DNA of 64,000 nucleotides. Origin: Prauserella endophytica (lineage in GTDB: Bacteria > Actinomycetota > Actinomycetes > Mycobacteriales > Pseudonocardiaceae). Numbering within the stretch: position 1 is the stretch's first letter; every line of letters begins with the position of its first letter. Shown in pieces: positions 8,252-18,743 of the stretch. Below the pieces are notes generated by a model that searched no databases, was not told the origin of the DNA, and was given only the letters and a program-made list of their open reading frames with translations. The position numbers and the translations under genes are program-made. The stretch lies in assembly GCF_005146945.1 (NCBI RefSeq), contig NZ_SWMS01000010.1:186001-250000 (forward strand), written 5' to 3'.

Positions 8252-9073
8252 TCAGTGCGCGGCCGGTTGCTGGGCGGCGGGTTCGAAGCCGGCCAGCATC
8301 TCCCGGAGCGCGAGCTGGTCCGGCCCGACGAAGGGGTCTGCCTCTGGGGCTCGCGCGATCGTGTCGAGCAACTCGGCGGAACGTCCGATGGCGGGAGGCA
8401 GGTGGGTGCTGAGGATCGCGTGCGGATTCAGGTCGTGCAGCGGGCGCAGGGTGGCGAGGAAGCGGTCGCGGTCGACGTTGTGTACCCACGGGCTGTCGAC
8501 GGTCGCCCATAGCAGCTGGCCCGCCCGCAGCGCGTCCGCCGAGATGTCGCGGACGTCGGGGCAGGCCGCGAGGTCGGCCGTGGGGAGGGGTGCGCCGAAG
8601 CAGTCGGAGCTGAAGCAAATCCCCGAGCTGTCGTCGTAGAAACCGACCGTCGCCGGGCTGTCGAAAAGCGGTGGCCGGAACCCGGTGAGCGTCCGGTCGC
8701 CCACGTCCAGTGACTGGCCGGGGTTGAGCAGGTAGACGCGATCCAGTGGAACAGGGTGTTCCGTGGACATGATGCCGACGCCGAGGTAGGTGGTCACCAG
8801 ACGTGCGTTCGGCGCGGCCTCGAGCAGGCTGAACAGCCCTCCGGTGTGGTCGCGGTCGGGGTGCGTCAGCCAGATCCACTTGACGTCGGCGGGGTCGATC
8901 ACCGTGCCGAGGTCGTTCAGGAAGTCCCGGTCGGGCAGTCCGAGGCCGGTGTCGACGACAACCGGTTCGCGGGCGTGCAGGACGAACGAGTTGACGTCGA
9001 GGAAGCCGATGCCGGGCACTTCGAGCTGGTCCCCGAGCACGGTGACGGCTGAGCCGATGCGGTGAATGTTCAT
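8252..9073 (-). CDS. Metallo-beta-lactamase-fold hydrolase
   Basis: A 273-residue protein starting at ATG 9073, preceded on the minus strand by AGGGAG; longer upstream readings are not supported. The metal motif is THPDRDHTGG (His71, Asp73, Asp75, His76), which differs from the standard HxHxDH by having Asp for the second histidine and is closer to flavodiiron-like MBL proteins. Further ligands are likely in FSSDCFG and STHLPP. The segment LNPGQSLDVGDRTLTGFRPPLFDSP resembles the diiron or oxygen-binding MBL fold. Substrate is unknown. It is the only intact gene between 7.35 and 10.08 kb. Confidence 0.8.
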   Translation of the reverse strand: MNIHRIGSAVTVLGDQLEVPGIGFLDVNSFVLHAREPVVVDTGLGLPDRDFLNDLGTVIDPADVKWIWLTHPDRDHTGGLFSLLEAAPNARLVTTYLGVGIMSTEHPVPLDRVYLLNPGQSLDVGDRTLTGFRPPLFDSPATVGFYDDSSGICFSSDCFGAPLPTADLAACPDVRDISADALRAGQLLWATVDSPWVHNVDRDRFLATLRPLHDLNPHAILSTHLPPAIGRSAELLDTIARAPEADPFVGPDQLALREMLAGFEPAAQQPAAH

Positions 9074-10078
9074 GTCTCGCTCCCTGTGCTGAGTGCCAGT
9101 CCAGTGTGAGCGCGGGGAAGCGCGCTGGCCGCCACCCACCGCCCGGCACATTTGAAGTAGTGACCCGGGAATCGGCTGCTTTGGTGAATGCCTGACCAAC
9201 GCGGCGGGGCGCGATCCGAGGTGACGGGCTCGGTTCTGGTTCCCCGTGAACGGGCCGTGGTGTTCCCGTGACCCTGGCGCCGAGGCGGGGGGCGACCGCC
9301 TCGGGCGGCCACAACCGCTGGCACATCCCACCGGGACCGCGCCGCGACGGGCGATCCTGGACCGGCAGGACAAGGGCGGGCAACTCACCGACGCGGGCTG
9401 GCTGGAGCGCGTGCTCGACACGACCTACGCCTCCTGCTCGGTCGCCCGCACGGTGACGTAGAACCGGATGCCGAACCTGATCTTGTCGGTCCCGTCGTGC
9501 TCGGCAAGGGAATGAACGCCGAGCCCCGCACCCACGCGTGGTGCGTGCCCGTCGTGAGCAGTGCGGACACTGTGGACGGTCTGGTCGACGAGGGTATGCG
9601 CCGAGTTCCTCGGCCGCGAGGTCGGCGCGTGGGTGGCCAGCGATCCCCAGCCAAGCAGTAGGCCGACCTGGCGGGATCTTGCCGAGGTGAGGGCTCATCG
9701 GGAGAAGCGTTGCGCTCGGCCTCGCTGAACCTGCCAGCTTGTCCTGCTGTCGGCGGACGATCTCGTTGATCCAGGTCGGCGCGAACGGGGGTGCAGTTCG
9801 GCGGGATCGGGTAGTCGTTGAGCACTTCCAGGCGTTCGCCGATGTCGATCGCCGAGGGGACACGATGGGGGACCGGCGTGACACCCGGCACCCGCGCTGC
9901 TCGGCCTCGATCGCCGGCCGTGCCGCATTCGCCTCCTTGCGGGCGGGCGTCCCCTTGCACCGGGAACGACGACCAGACCGGCGACTACGGCCACCCGCCC
10001 GAGGTGGGGACCTGAGACCCTATTGCGCGCTGGTCGAGGCTGGCTACGGTCGGCCCGACCACGAGCGCCGGGGGTGCC
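9074..10078. other. About 1 kb without an intact gene; contains a flavin-monooxygenase scrap
   Basis: No reading frame here combines a start, ribosome site and recognisable domain. The only interpretable piece is on the minus strand at 9508-9425, where 27 codons ending in TAG contain KIRFGIRFYVTVR and ATEQEA, closely resembling an internal segment of SsuD-type alkanesulfonate monooxygenases (LLM family). It is too short and isolated to be functional. The stretch 9700-10020 gives long open frames on the minus strand, but their composition is arginine- and proline-rich shadow sequence. I read this interval as decayed DNA continuous with the debris at 7.4-8.2 kb. Confidence 0.5.
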
Positions 10079-10546
10079 ATGTCCGACGAACGCGAGCGAT
10101 CGCCACGCCTGCCACCGAGGTGGTTCATCCGGCTGGCCTGGAAGGTCCACCGCGCGGTCTACCGCGTCACCCGCGGCCGGAAGGGACTCTGGCCGCCCAA
10201 GCCCGGCCGGTGGGGCACCATGCGGCTCACCACCATCGGTCGCCGGACCGGCGAGGAGCGCAGCGTGATCCTCGCCTACCTGCCCGACGGTCCGAACGTC
10301 TACACGCTCGCGATGAACGGCTGGGGCGCGGCCGAGCCCGCGTGGTGGCTGAACCTGCAGGCCAGGCCCGAGGCCACCGTCAGGCTGGTCGACGGGCCGC
10401 GCCGCGTGCGGGGGCGGGCGGCCGCGGGCGAGGAACGCGAGCGGCTCTGGGCCCGCTGGCGCGAGCTGGACGAGAAACTGGACGCCTTCGCGGCGCGGCG
10501 ACCAGGAGAAACAGCGGTGGTCATCCTCGAGCCCGCCCCGGAGTGA
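10079..10546 (+). CDS. Deazaflavin (F420)-dependent nitroreductase family protein (DDN-like)
   Basis: A 155-residue protein of the nitroreductase/quinone-reductase family whose best-known member is mycobacterial Ddn. It has the basic, amphipathic N-terminus (WFIRLAWKVHRAVYRV), the split-barrel core motif MRLTTIGRRTGEERSVILAYL (about 41-61) and the late signature EPAWWLNLQARPEA. These proteins reduce quinones or nitro compounds using reduced F420 and often bind the membrane through the N-terminal helix. Start ATG 10079 has a GGGGGTG stretch upstream. It lies 84 nt before the DHFR-like gene on the same strand and may be co-transcribed. Confidence 0.88.
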   Translation: MSDERERSPRLPPRWFIRLAWKVHRAVYRVTRGRKGLWPPKPGRWGTMRLTTIGRRTGEERSVILAYLPDGPNVYTLAMNGWGAAEPAWWLNLQARPEATVRLVDGPRRVRGRAAAGEERERLWARWRELDEKLDAFAARRPGETAVVILEPAPE

Positions 10547-10630
10547 ACTTTCCGGGCGGAAGGTGTCGAATTCGGCGACTGGTGTTCGATGCACTGACGA
10601 AAGCACGTCAACCGGACCAAGGAGCAATCC

Positions 10631-11206
10631 ATGCGCACCCTGATCTCCACCGCGTTCGTCTCGCTCGACGGCGTGGTCGAGGCACCCGGCGGGGAGCCGG
10701 GCTACCGGAACTCGGGCTGGACCTTCCAGGAAATCGAGTTCGACCCGGCGGCCTACGAGCTGAAGGGCCGCGAGCAGGGCGAGGCCACGGCCATGCTGCT
10801 GGGCCGGGTCAGCTACGAGGCGTTCGCGCCGGTGTGGCCGACGATGACCGAGGAGTTCCCCGGCTACAACGCGATGCCGAAGTACGTGGTGTCGAGGACG
10901 CTGAAGGAGGAGGACCTGGTGACCAACTGGGGTGAGATCACCATCCTCCGCTCGCTCGACGACGTCGCCGCGCTCAAGGAGACCGAGGGCGGGCCGATCA
11001 GCATCCACGGCAGCGCCAACCTGAACCGCAACCTGTCCGACGCCGGCCTCATCGACCGCTACCACCTGCTCGTCTTCCCGGTGCTGCTCGGCGCCGGCAA
11101 GCGGCTGTTCAGCGACACCGACAAGGACAAGCAGAACCTGAAGCTCCTCGAGAGCGAGTCCTACGGCAACGGCATCCAGAAGCTGGTCTACGACGTCGTC
11201 CGCTGA
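10631..11206 (+). CDS. Dihydrofolate-reductase-like / RibD C-terminal domain reductase
   Basis: A 191-residue single-domain protein of the RibD_C family. It opens with the usual beta-strand STAFVSLDGVVEAPGG, then LLGRVSYEAFAPVWP (NADPH-binding region), YVVSRTL and the strongly conserved ISIHGSANLNRNL and HLLVFPVLLGAGKRLF. RibD_C-type stand-alone proteins are NADPH-dependent reductases of unsettled substrate; riboflavin synthesis is unlikely because no deaminase domain is present. The ATG is preceded by AAGGAG at 10619-10624. It ends 10 nt before the convergent stop of the winged-helix gene. Confidence 0.88.
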   Translation: MRTLISTAFVSLDGVVEAPGGEPGYRNSGWTFQEIEFDPAAYELKGREQGEATAMLLGRVSYEAFAPVWPTMTEEFPGYNAMPKYVVSRTLKEEDLVTNWGEITILRSLDDVAALKETEGGPISIHGSANLNRNLSDAGLIDRYHLLVFPVLLGAGKRLFSDTDKDKQNLKLLESESYGNGIQKLVYDVVR

Positions 11207-11216
11207 CCGGCCCCCG

Positions 11217-12308
11217 TCACCCGCCGACCCGGACGCGCCGGGATTCGCCGTCGGAGAGGAACGCCGCCAGCTCCCTTCCCTCTTCGGCGACCTCGGTGCG
11301 TTCGGCGCGCGAGAACCGGCGCAGTGGCGTGACGACCACGGTGAGATCCTCGGCGTCCCACGTCGCGGCGACCCGGCCGTCCACGAGCACCACGCGCGCA
11401 CCCGCGACCGACAGTCCGCGGTGGGCGTCGTCGATGATCCGTCCGCGGTCGTGGTAGCCGAGAATCGCGTTGTCGAACGCGGGCAGGAACCGCACCGGGG
11501 CGGGGGTATCGGGATCCGGGCGCGGAGCGCCGGGAAGGTCGAGCAGCTCGCGGCCGCGTTCGTCCCGGAAGGACACCAGCTCGTCGCGGATCGCGGCGAC
11601 CGCGGCAGGCAGCCCGGCGAGACCGCACCAGCCCCGCAGGTCGGCCGAGGCCGCGGGGCCGAACGCGGCCAGGTACCGCCGCACCAGCGCCACGCCGACC
11701 GGGTCGGTGCCGTCCGGGGCGGGCGGGGCGACCTCCCGGCCGAGCCACGCCGACAGCGGTAGGTAGCGCACTCCGGCCGTGGTGCGCCACAGCCCGCGCG
11801 GCGGCAGCTGCGCCACCGGGATCAGGGCGCCGACCAGCATCTCGCCCAGCGCCCTGTGCCCGGGCTCCGGCCAGCGGTCGGCGAGCGCCCGCGCCAGCTC
11901 GGGCATCGAGCGTGGCTCGCCGTCCGCCAGCACCGCCCGCCCCGCCGCCGCGAGCTCGGAGAGGTCCGCCCCGTCGAGCTCGCGGCGGTAGACGCCGAGC
12001 ACCCGTTGCCGCAGCATGGCGTCGTGCCGGGACCGCCAGGCGAGGACGTCCTCGGTCGCGAGCAGGTGCACGGTGCGGCGCATGAGGTGGGTCCGCACCA
12101 CGCGCCGCCCGGTCAGCAGCTCATCGAGCGCCGAGGGGTCGAACGCGCGCAACCGTGACCAGAGCCCGGTGAACGGTTCCTGGGGTTCCTGCGCCTGCAG
12201 CCCGCACAGGTGCGCGACGGCGTCGAGCACGGGCAGCTCGCTGCGCTCCAGCAGCAGCTGCCGGGCCAGTGTCGCGCGATTGAGGGCTCGCCTGTCCAGA
12301 ACGGTCAT
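11217..12308 (-). CDS. Winged-helix DNA-binding domain protein (HTH_42/DUF1006 family)
   Basis: A 363-residue protein beginning with MTVLDRRALNRATLARQLLL, the usual start of the winged-helix family related to YcaQ-type DNA-repair glycosylases. Other conserved blocks are HLCGLQAQEPQEPFTGLWSRL and RTHLMRRTVHLLATED, with a catalytic-like late block FLPAFDNAILGYHDR. YcaQ relatives unhook DNA interstrand crosslinks, and actinobacterial paralogues often sit beside antibiotic genes. The conserved QxQ-type pair, here QAQ, is present near residue 30. ATG 12308 is chosen because upstream codons belong to the aldo/keto reductase remnant. Repair activity is known of the family, not shown here. Confidence 0.8.
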   Translation of the reverse strand: MTVLDRRALNRATLARQLLLERSELPVLDAVAHLCGLQAQEPQEPFTGLWSRLRAFDPSALDELLTGRRVVRTHLMRRTVHLLATEDVLAWRSRHDAMLRQRVLGVYRRELDGADLSELAAAGRAVLADGEPRSMPELARALADRWPEPGHRALGEMLVGALIPVAQLPPRGLWRTTAGVRYLPLSAWLGREVAPPAPDGTDPVGVALVRRYLAAFGPAASADLRGWCGLAGLPAAVAAIRDELVSFRDERGRELLDLPGAPRPDPDTPAPVRFLPAFDNAILGYHDRGRIIDDAHRGLSVAGARVVLVDGRVAATWDAEDLTVVVTPLRRFSRAERTEVAEEGRELAAFLSDGESRRVRVGG

Positions 12309-12312
12309 CGGA

Positions 12313-12636
12313 TCACGCCGCCGCCCGCTCGCCGGCCGGGCGCCTGCGCAGCGAGGCCTCGGTGAGGGCGGGGTGCAGGCCCAGTCGACGGGGCCGAGGT
12401 CGGTGCCCTGCGCCAAGGTCTCGTCGATCCTCCTCGAGGAGGTCGTCCAGGGTGACGGTCGCCAGGTGGGTCACCGGCAGGTGCCGGGGCACGCGGCGCA
12501 TGCGGGCGCTTGGCGTCGTGGGCCGCCCCTTGCGGTTGCGGCAGGGGAGCAGGCACGACGCCAGCGGACTCCAGACGCGCACACCCATACCGTAGCGCCG
12601 GCAGGTGGACAGGACCTCCCGTTCGATGCCGGGGGC
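12313..12636 (-). pseudogene. Aldo/keto reductase, C-terminal pseudogene
   Basis: Minus-strand frames together give EREVLSTCRRYGMGVRVWSP followed by LAS (the AKR strand with the GVxxWSPLA motif), then ATVTLDDLLEEDR, then in a neighbouring frame GTDLGPVDWACTPP, and back to LTEASLRRRPAGERAAA at the stop. These are the late segments of an actinobacterial AKR, but the active-site half (Asp, Tyr, Lys) is absent, roughly 60 residues between the first two blocks are reduced to a few, and at least two frameshifts occur. Its stop lies 4 nt before the start of the winged-helix gene, so that gene may use a promoter left by the dead AKR. Confidence 0.7.
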
Positions 12637-12745
12637 TGACCTGGGAGCCCGTGCGGCCCAGCGGGGTGGCTTCATGGTGGTGGGTTCCTCCGTGGTCGGG
12701 GCCGGGCGGCCGGGTGGGAGCGGCTCCCGCCCGCCGCCCGCGGTG

Positions 12746-13168
12746 TCACGCGCTGTGCTCGCTGACGACGTCGAGGACCCACACGACACCGAAGCGATCC
12801 TTCAACATCCCGTAGGCGGGCGCCCAGCTCGCCGGGCCCATGGGGACGACGATGTCCGCCCCGTCGGCGAGCTCGTCCCAGTGGGCGGTTACCTCCTCGA
12901 CGGTCTCGCCGCGCACGGAGACGAAGAACGAGTTCTCGCCCCGGTCGTGGCGCAGGTGCGACGGCACGTCGTAGGCCATGACGTGGAAGCCGTTGCCTGC
13001 GAGCACCTGGCCCCACATCACCTGGTCGGCCTCGGACCCGTCGCGGACGGCGCCGGCGTCCTTGTGCGTGACGACGGCCAGGTCGCCGCCGAAGACGGAC
13101 CGGTAGAACTCCAGCGCCGCGCGGGCGTCGCCACGGAAGTTCAGGTGTGTCGTGGTCGTGAGGGACAA
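12746..13168 (-). CDS. VOC/glyoxalase-fold protein, PhnB-like
   Basis: A 140-residue protein of the PhnB (YjdN) branch of the vicinal-oxygen-chelate fold. It reads HLNFRGDARAALEFYRSVFGG near the start and WGQVLAGNGFHVMAYDVPS and LKDRFGVVWVLD later. TTG 13168 is chosen because GGAG lies 7 nt upstream and the family start falls here; a longer reading from 13303 would cross the divergent promoter region. The function of PhnB-like VOC proteins is poorly known. It is divergent from the WYL regulator at 13264 with about 95 nt between them, so that regulator is the likely controller. Confidence 0.85.
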   Translation of the reverse strand: MSLTTTTHLNFRGDARAALEFYRSVFGGDLAVVTHKDAGAVRDGSEADQVMWGQVLAGNGFHVMAYDVPSHLRHDRGENSFFVSVRGETVEEVTAHWDELADGADIVVPMGPASWAPAYGMLKDRFGVVWVLDVVSEHSA

Positions 13169-13263
13169 GGTCGACTCCTTGGCTGGTTTCCTTTTCGGGT
13201 ACGGACCCACGATCGCAAGGGAAGAGGTCAGGTTGTGTCCTCTTCTTCGAGCAGGATGGAGGC

Positions 13264-14223
13264 ATGCCGAAGACCTCAGCCCGGTTGCTGGCGCTGCTCT
13301 CATTGCTGCAGGCGCGGCGGGACTGGCCCGCGGCGCTGCTGGCCGAGCGGCTCGACATCAGCCCGCGCACCGTGCGCCGCGACGTCGACCGCCTGCGCGA
13401 GCTCGGCTATCCCATCCGGGCCACCAAGGGACCCGACGGGGGCTACCGGCTCGACGCGGGCACGCAGCTGCCCCCGCTGCTGTTCGACGACGACCAGGCC
13501 GTCGCCCTGGCCGTCGCGCTCCAGCACGCCGCGAGCGCGGGCGGCGGCATCGGGGAGGCCTCGACGCGGGCGCTGACCACCGTCCGGCAGGTCATGCCCG
13601 CACGGCTGCGCCGCCGCATCGACACCCTCCGGGTGACCGTCGCCGAGCGGGCCCCGGATTCGCCGGTGGACAGCGGCGTGCTCGTGGCGCTCAGCGCCGC
13701 CGTCCACGCCCGCGAGGTCCTGCGTTTCGGCTACGGCCCGGCGGACGCGCCGCGCCGGGTGGAGCCCCACCACCTCGTGACCCGTGGCGGTCGCTGGTAC
13801 CTCCTCGCCTGGGATCTCGACCGCGGTGACTGGCGCACCTTCCGCGCCGACCGGATCGCCCCGCGCATCCCCACGGGACCGCGCTTCCCGCCGCGCGACG
13901 TGCCCGGAGGGGACGTGGCGGCGTTCGTCGCCGCCAGGTTCTCCGGCTCCGACGGCACGTCTTTCGGCTGGCCCTGTGCGGGCGAGGTGATCCTGAGCCT
14001 GCCCGCCGCCGAGGTGTCGCGCTTCACCCGCGACGGCGTGGTCGAGGAGCTGGGTCCCGGCCGTTGCCGCCTCGTGCTGGGCTCGTGGTCGTGGACCGGT
14101 CTCGCCGCCGCGATCGGCAGGTTCGACGCGGACATCGAGGTCGTCGGGCCACCCGAGCTCGAAGCCGCCTTCGCGCGCCTGGCCCGCCGCTACGCCGCCG
14201 CGGTGTCCGTCCACAAAGGATGA
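13264..14223 (+). CDS. WYL-domain transcriptional regulator (YafY/DeoR type)
   Basis: A 319-residue regulator. Residues 1-60 form a winged helix with recognition helix ISPRTVRRDVDRLRELG, followed by the family segment IRATKGPDGGYRL. The middle WYL domain shows VEPHHLVTRGGRWYLLAWDL and RTFRADRIA (about 160-200), and a WCX-type C-terminal extension follows. WYL proteins are ligand- or nucleic-acid-sensing regulators common in actinobacteria. It is divergent from the VOC gene at 13168, an arrangement repeatedly seen for YafY-type regulators and small VOC or DinB proteins. Its own stop leaves a 134-nt gap before the furA coding region. Confidence 0.88.
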   Translation: MPKTSARLLALLSLLQARRDWPAALLAERLDISPRTVRRDVDRLRELGYPIRATKGPDGGYRLDAGTQLPPLLFDDDQAVALAVALQHAASAGGGIGEASTRALTTVRQVMPARLRRRIDTLRVTVAERAPDSPVDSGVLVALSAAVHAREVLRFGYGPADAPRRVEPHHLVTRGGRWYLLAWDLDRGDWRTFRADRIAPRIPTGPRFPPRDVPGGDVAAFVAARFSGSDGTSFGWPCAGEVILSLPAAEVSRFTRDGVVEELGPGRCRLVLGSWSWTGLAAAIGRFDADIEVVGPPELEAAFARLARRYAAAVSVHKG

Positions 14224-14320
14224 CGCTCACCACGTCGCGGCGGCATGCAGGCGGACCCGCCTTCCGCGCCACCCGCTACTCTCCGTGCGTGATCCGGTGC
14301 TCGACGCGCCGGGGACCCAA

Positions 14321-14357
14321 TCTTGATTGATTCCAGAAAATAGGGCAGACTGCGGGC

Positions 14358-14360
<3 letters not shown>
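14321..14360 (+). promoter_or_regulatory. furA promoter with AT-rich FurA box, apparently leaderless
   Basis: The sequence TCTTGATTGATTCCAGAAAA (14321-14340) nearly repeats the AT-rich box in front of mycobacterial furA, to which FurA binds. TTGATT (14323-14328) serves as -35; 17 nt downstream is CAGACT (14346-14351) as a weak -10. Transcription would then start at or within a base or two of the GTG at 14358, so there is no room for a ribosome site and the mRNA would be leaderless. The AT-rich patch stands out sharply from its surroundings. Confidence 0.75.
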
Positions 14361-17046
<2,686 letters not shown>

Positions 17047-17056
17047 TCAACCCGGC

Positions 17057-17089
17057 TACGGGCCGGCCGCCACCGGCGGCCGGCCCGTA
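17057..17089 (+). terminator. Hairpin terminator after katG
   Basis: A perfect 15-bp stem, TACGGGCCGGCCGCC paired with GGCGGCCGGCCCGTA, closes a 3-nt ACC loop, 10 nt after the katG stop. There is no run of T, as is usual in high-GC actinobacteria. It lies between convergent genes (the hydrolase stop is at 17096), so it could stop transcription from both sides. Confidence 0.75.
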
Positions 17090-17095
17090 AGTCCA

Positions 17096-17995
17096 TTATG
17101 GACCCGTTTCGCGGTCCACGGCGCACGCCGCGATGAGCTTCGCGGCCTGCGCCGGCTGGTCCTCGGTGACGTAGGTGTAGGAATCCGCCACGGTGTGCAG
17201 CGGCGCTCCCAGCTTCGTGGCGTACCGCTTCGCGTGCTCCAGCGGGAACACGTGGTCCTCTGCCGCCCAGACCAGCCGGACCGGGACGGGGCGGCGCCGG
17301 ATGAGCCGCTCCGCGGCGTCGCGGGTGTAGCGGGCCGACACCGCGCCGATGGCCTTGCGTCCGTCGAACCGGATCTCCGGCCGGGTCAGCACTGGTCGCA
17401 CGTAGCTGTTCATCACCCGGTCGTCGACCGGGTACTTCGCCAGCCAGCCGTAGGTGTTGCGCCACCGCCAGGTCCGCCGCAGCCGCAGTGGCTGGTAGAG
17501 CGCGCGGTAGGTCACCGCGCTCGCCGCCGTCGCCTTGAGCAGACCGAACCCGCCGGGGCTCGGCGGCCACGTGTCCTCGGGCGTCTCGCACGAGCTGAGG
17601 ACGAGACGGCCGAGGACCTCCGGATGGTTCGCCGCGACGAGCTGCCCGTACGCGCCACCGGAGTCGTTGCCGATCAGGGTCACGTCGTCCAGCCCGAGTT
17701 CCCGGACCAGGTCCGCGAGCAACCGGGCGATCCCGGGCGGGGAGAGGTCCGCGGCGCGGTTCACCGGCACGACATGCGCGCCCAGCGGCAGATCGGGTGT
17801 GACGCACCGGAAGTCCTCCGCCAGCAACGGCACCACCTTGCGCCACAGGTTCGCGTTGACGAGGTACCCGTGCGCGAACACGAGCACCGGGCCGGTGCCG
17901 CGGTCGTGGTAGCGCACGGGGCCGGACGGCAGGCGCACCTCGTGCGGCTCACCGAGGGCGGGGTCCCGCCAGGTGTTCGTCGGATCAGCGGCCAC
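17096..17995 (-). CDS. Alpha/beta hydrolase (haloalkane-dehalogenase/epoxide-hydrolase-like)
   Basis: A 299-residue alpha/beta hydrolase. The oxyanion motif is FAHGYLVNANLW. The nucleophile elbow reads LIGNDSGGAYG, in which the position after Asn is Asp, as in dehalogenases and epoxide hydrolases (GxDxG), so an aspartate nucleophile is likely. The late acid is in WAAEDHVFP. Longer reading starts at 18073 exist, but GTG 17995 has GGAGG 7 nt upstream and leaves both operator copies outside the coding region. It is divergent from the TetR gene at 18085 and very likely its target. Substrate unknown. Confidence 0.87.
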   Translation of the reverse strand: MAADPTNTWRDPALGEPHEVRLPSGPVRYHDRGTGPVLVFAHGYLVNANLWRKVVPLLAEDFRCVTPDLPLGAHVVPVNRAADLSPPGIARLLADLVRELGLDDVTLIGNDSGGAYGQLVAANHPEVLGRLVLSSCETPEDTWPPSPGGFGLLKATAASAVTYRALYQPLRLRRTWRWRNTYGWLAKYPVDDRVMNSYVRPVLTRPEIRFDGRKAIGAVSARYTRDAAERLIRRRPVPVRLVWAAEDHVFPLEHAKRYATKLGAPLHTVADSYTYVTEDQPAQAAKLIAACAVDRETGP

Positions 17996-18015
17996 GGCAC
18001 GACCTCCGGAACTTT

Positions 18016-18082
18016 TTGCAATCATTGCAAGAACTCTGCCGGGTACCGTAGCGGCCGCCCCGATTTTTTGCAACGATTGCAG
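18016..18082. promoter_or_regulatory. Two inverted-repeat operators for the divergent TetR/hydrolase pair
   Basis: Site 1 at 18016-18030, TTGCAATCATTGCAA, is a perfect 7-1-7 inverted repeat, 21 nt upstream of the hydrolase GTG. Site 2 at 18068-18082, TTGCAACGATTGCAG, is an imperfect copy just before the TetR ATG at 18085. Both are preceded by runs of T (TTTTTGCAA). Centres are 52 bp apart, about five helical turns. A TetR repressor binding both would control its own gene and the hydrolase. Confidence 0.75.
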
Positions 18083-18084
18083 GA

Positions 18085-18702
18085 ATGGTCGCCATGGATC
18101 CGCGGAAACAGCGCACGATCGAGGCGCTGCTGCACGCGGCCGAACAGATCTTCGCGGCGCGCGGGGTGGATGACACCACCGTCGAGGAGATCGCGACGAA
18201 GGCAGGCGTCGCGGTCGGCTCCATCTACAACCACTTCGGCTCGAAGGCCGGGCTGCTGGCCGCCGTCGTCGAACGCGCGCTGGGCGCCGACCGCGACCAC
18301 ATGGACCGCGCGTACACCGCCGACCGCACGCCCGTCGAACAGCTCTACGCCGCCGCCGACGAGTACCTGGAGTTCTACCTGCAGCACCCGGAGTACTTCC
18401 GGATGCTGGCGTTCCCCAGCGCGCCAGGGCAGTACGCGGCGGGGCAGGACCTCGCCGCGCGGCTGGCCCGCTCGGTCGAGGCGCAGAACCAGCGGATGGT
18501 CGACGCGCTGCGCGCCGGGATCGCTGCCGGCGTGCTGCGGGAGGTCGACGCCGGGCAGGTGGCCACGGTCCTCTGGGCCTCGTGGAACGGGGTGATCAGC
18601 CTCGGCTGGCGCCAGGACGGCCTGCGCCGCACCGAGAGCGAACTGCGCACACTCCTGCGGACGGCGACCGACGTCGTGGCGAACGGCCTGCTGGTTCGCT
18701 GA
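18085..18702 (+). CDS. TetR/AcrR-family transcriptional regulator
   Basis: A 205-residue TetR protein. The N-terminal helix-turn-helix runs over about 10-57: ALLHAAEQIFAARGVDDTTVEEIATKAG, followed by the typical recognition-helix end SIYNHFGSKAGLLAAVVE. The C-terminal ligand domain (from about 80) is unremarkable and all-helical. An alternative ATG at 18094 would also work. Operator site 2 ends 3 nt before the ATG at 18085, so the protein probably represses itself strongly. It is divergent from the alpha/beta hydrolase, whose substrate or product may be the inducer. Confidence 0.9.
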   Translation: MVAMDPRKQRTIEALLHAAEQIFAARGVDDTTVEEIATKAGVAVGSIYNHFGSKAGLLAAVVERALGADRDHMDRAYTADRTPVEQLYAAADEYLEFYLQHPEYFRMLAFPSAPGQYAAGQDLAARLARSVEAQNQRMVDALRAGIAAGVLREVDAGQVATVLWASWNGVISLGWRQDGLRRTESELRTLLRTATDVVANGLLVR

Positions 18703-18743
18703 TCGGCACGGGTTTCGTCGGTGCCCGGTGCGACGATGCGGCC

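Noticed and set aside
8109..9884. A 591-codon minus-strand frame through the metallo-hydrolase gene
   Set aside because: It is out of frame with the clear hydrolase, with low-complexity arginine and proline composition.
9695..11401. A 568-codon open frame on the minus strand
   Set aside because: It runs antisense through the DDN-like and DHFR-like genes, has arginine-, valine- and proline-rich shadow composition, and no domain.
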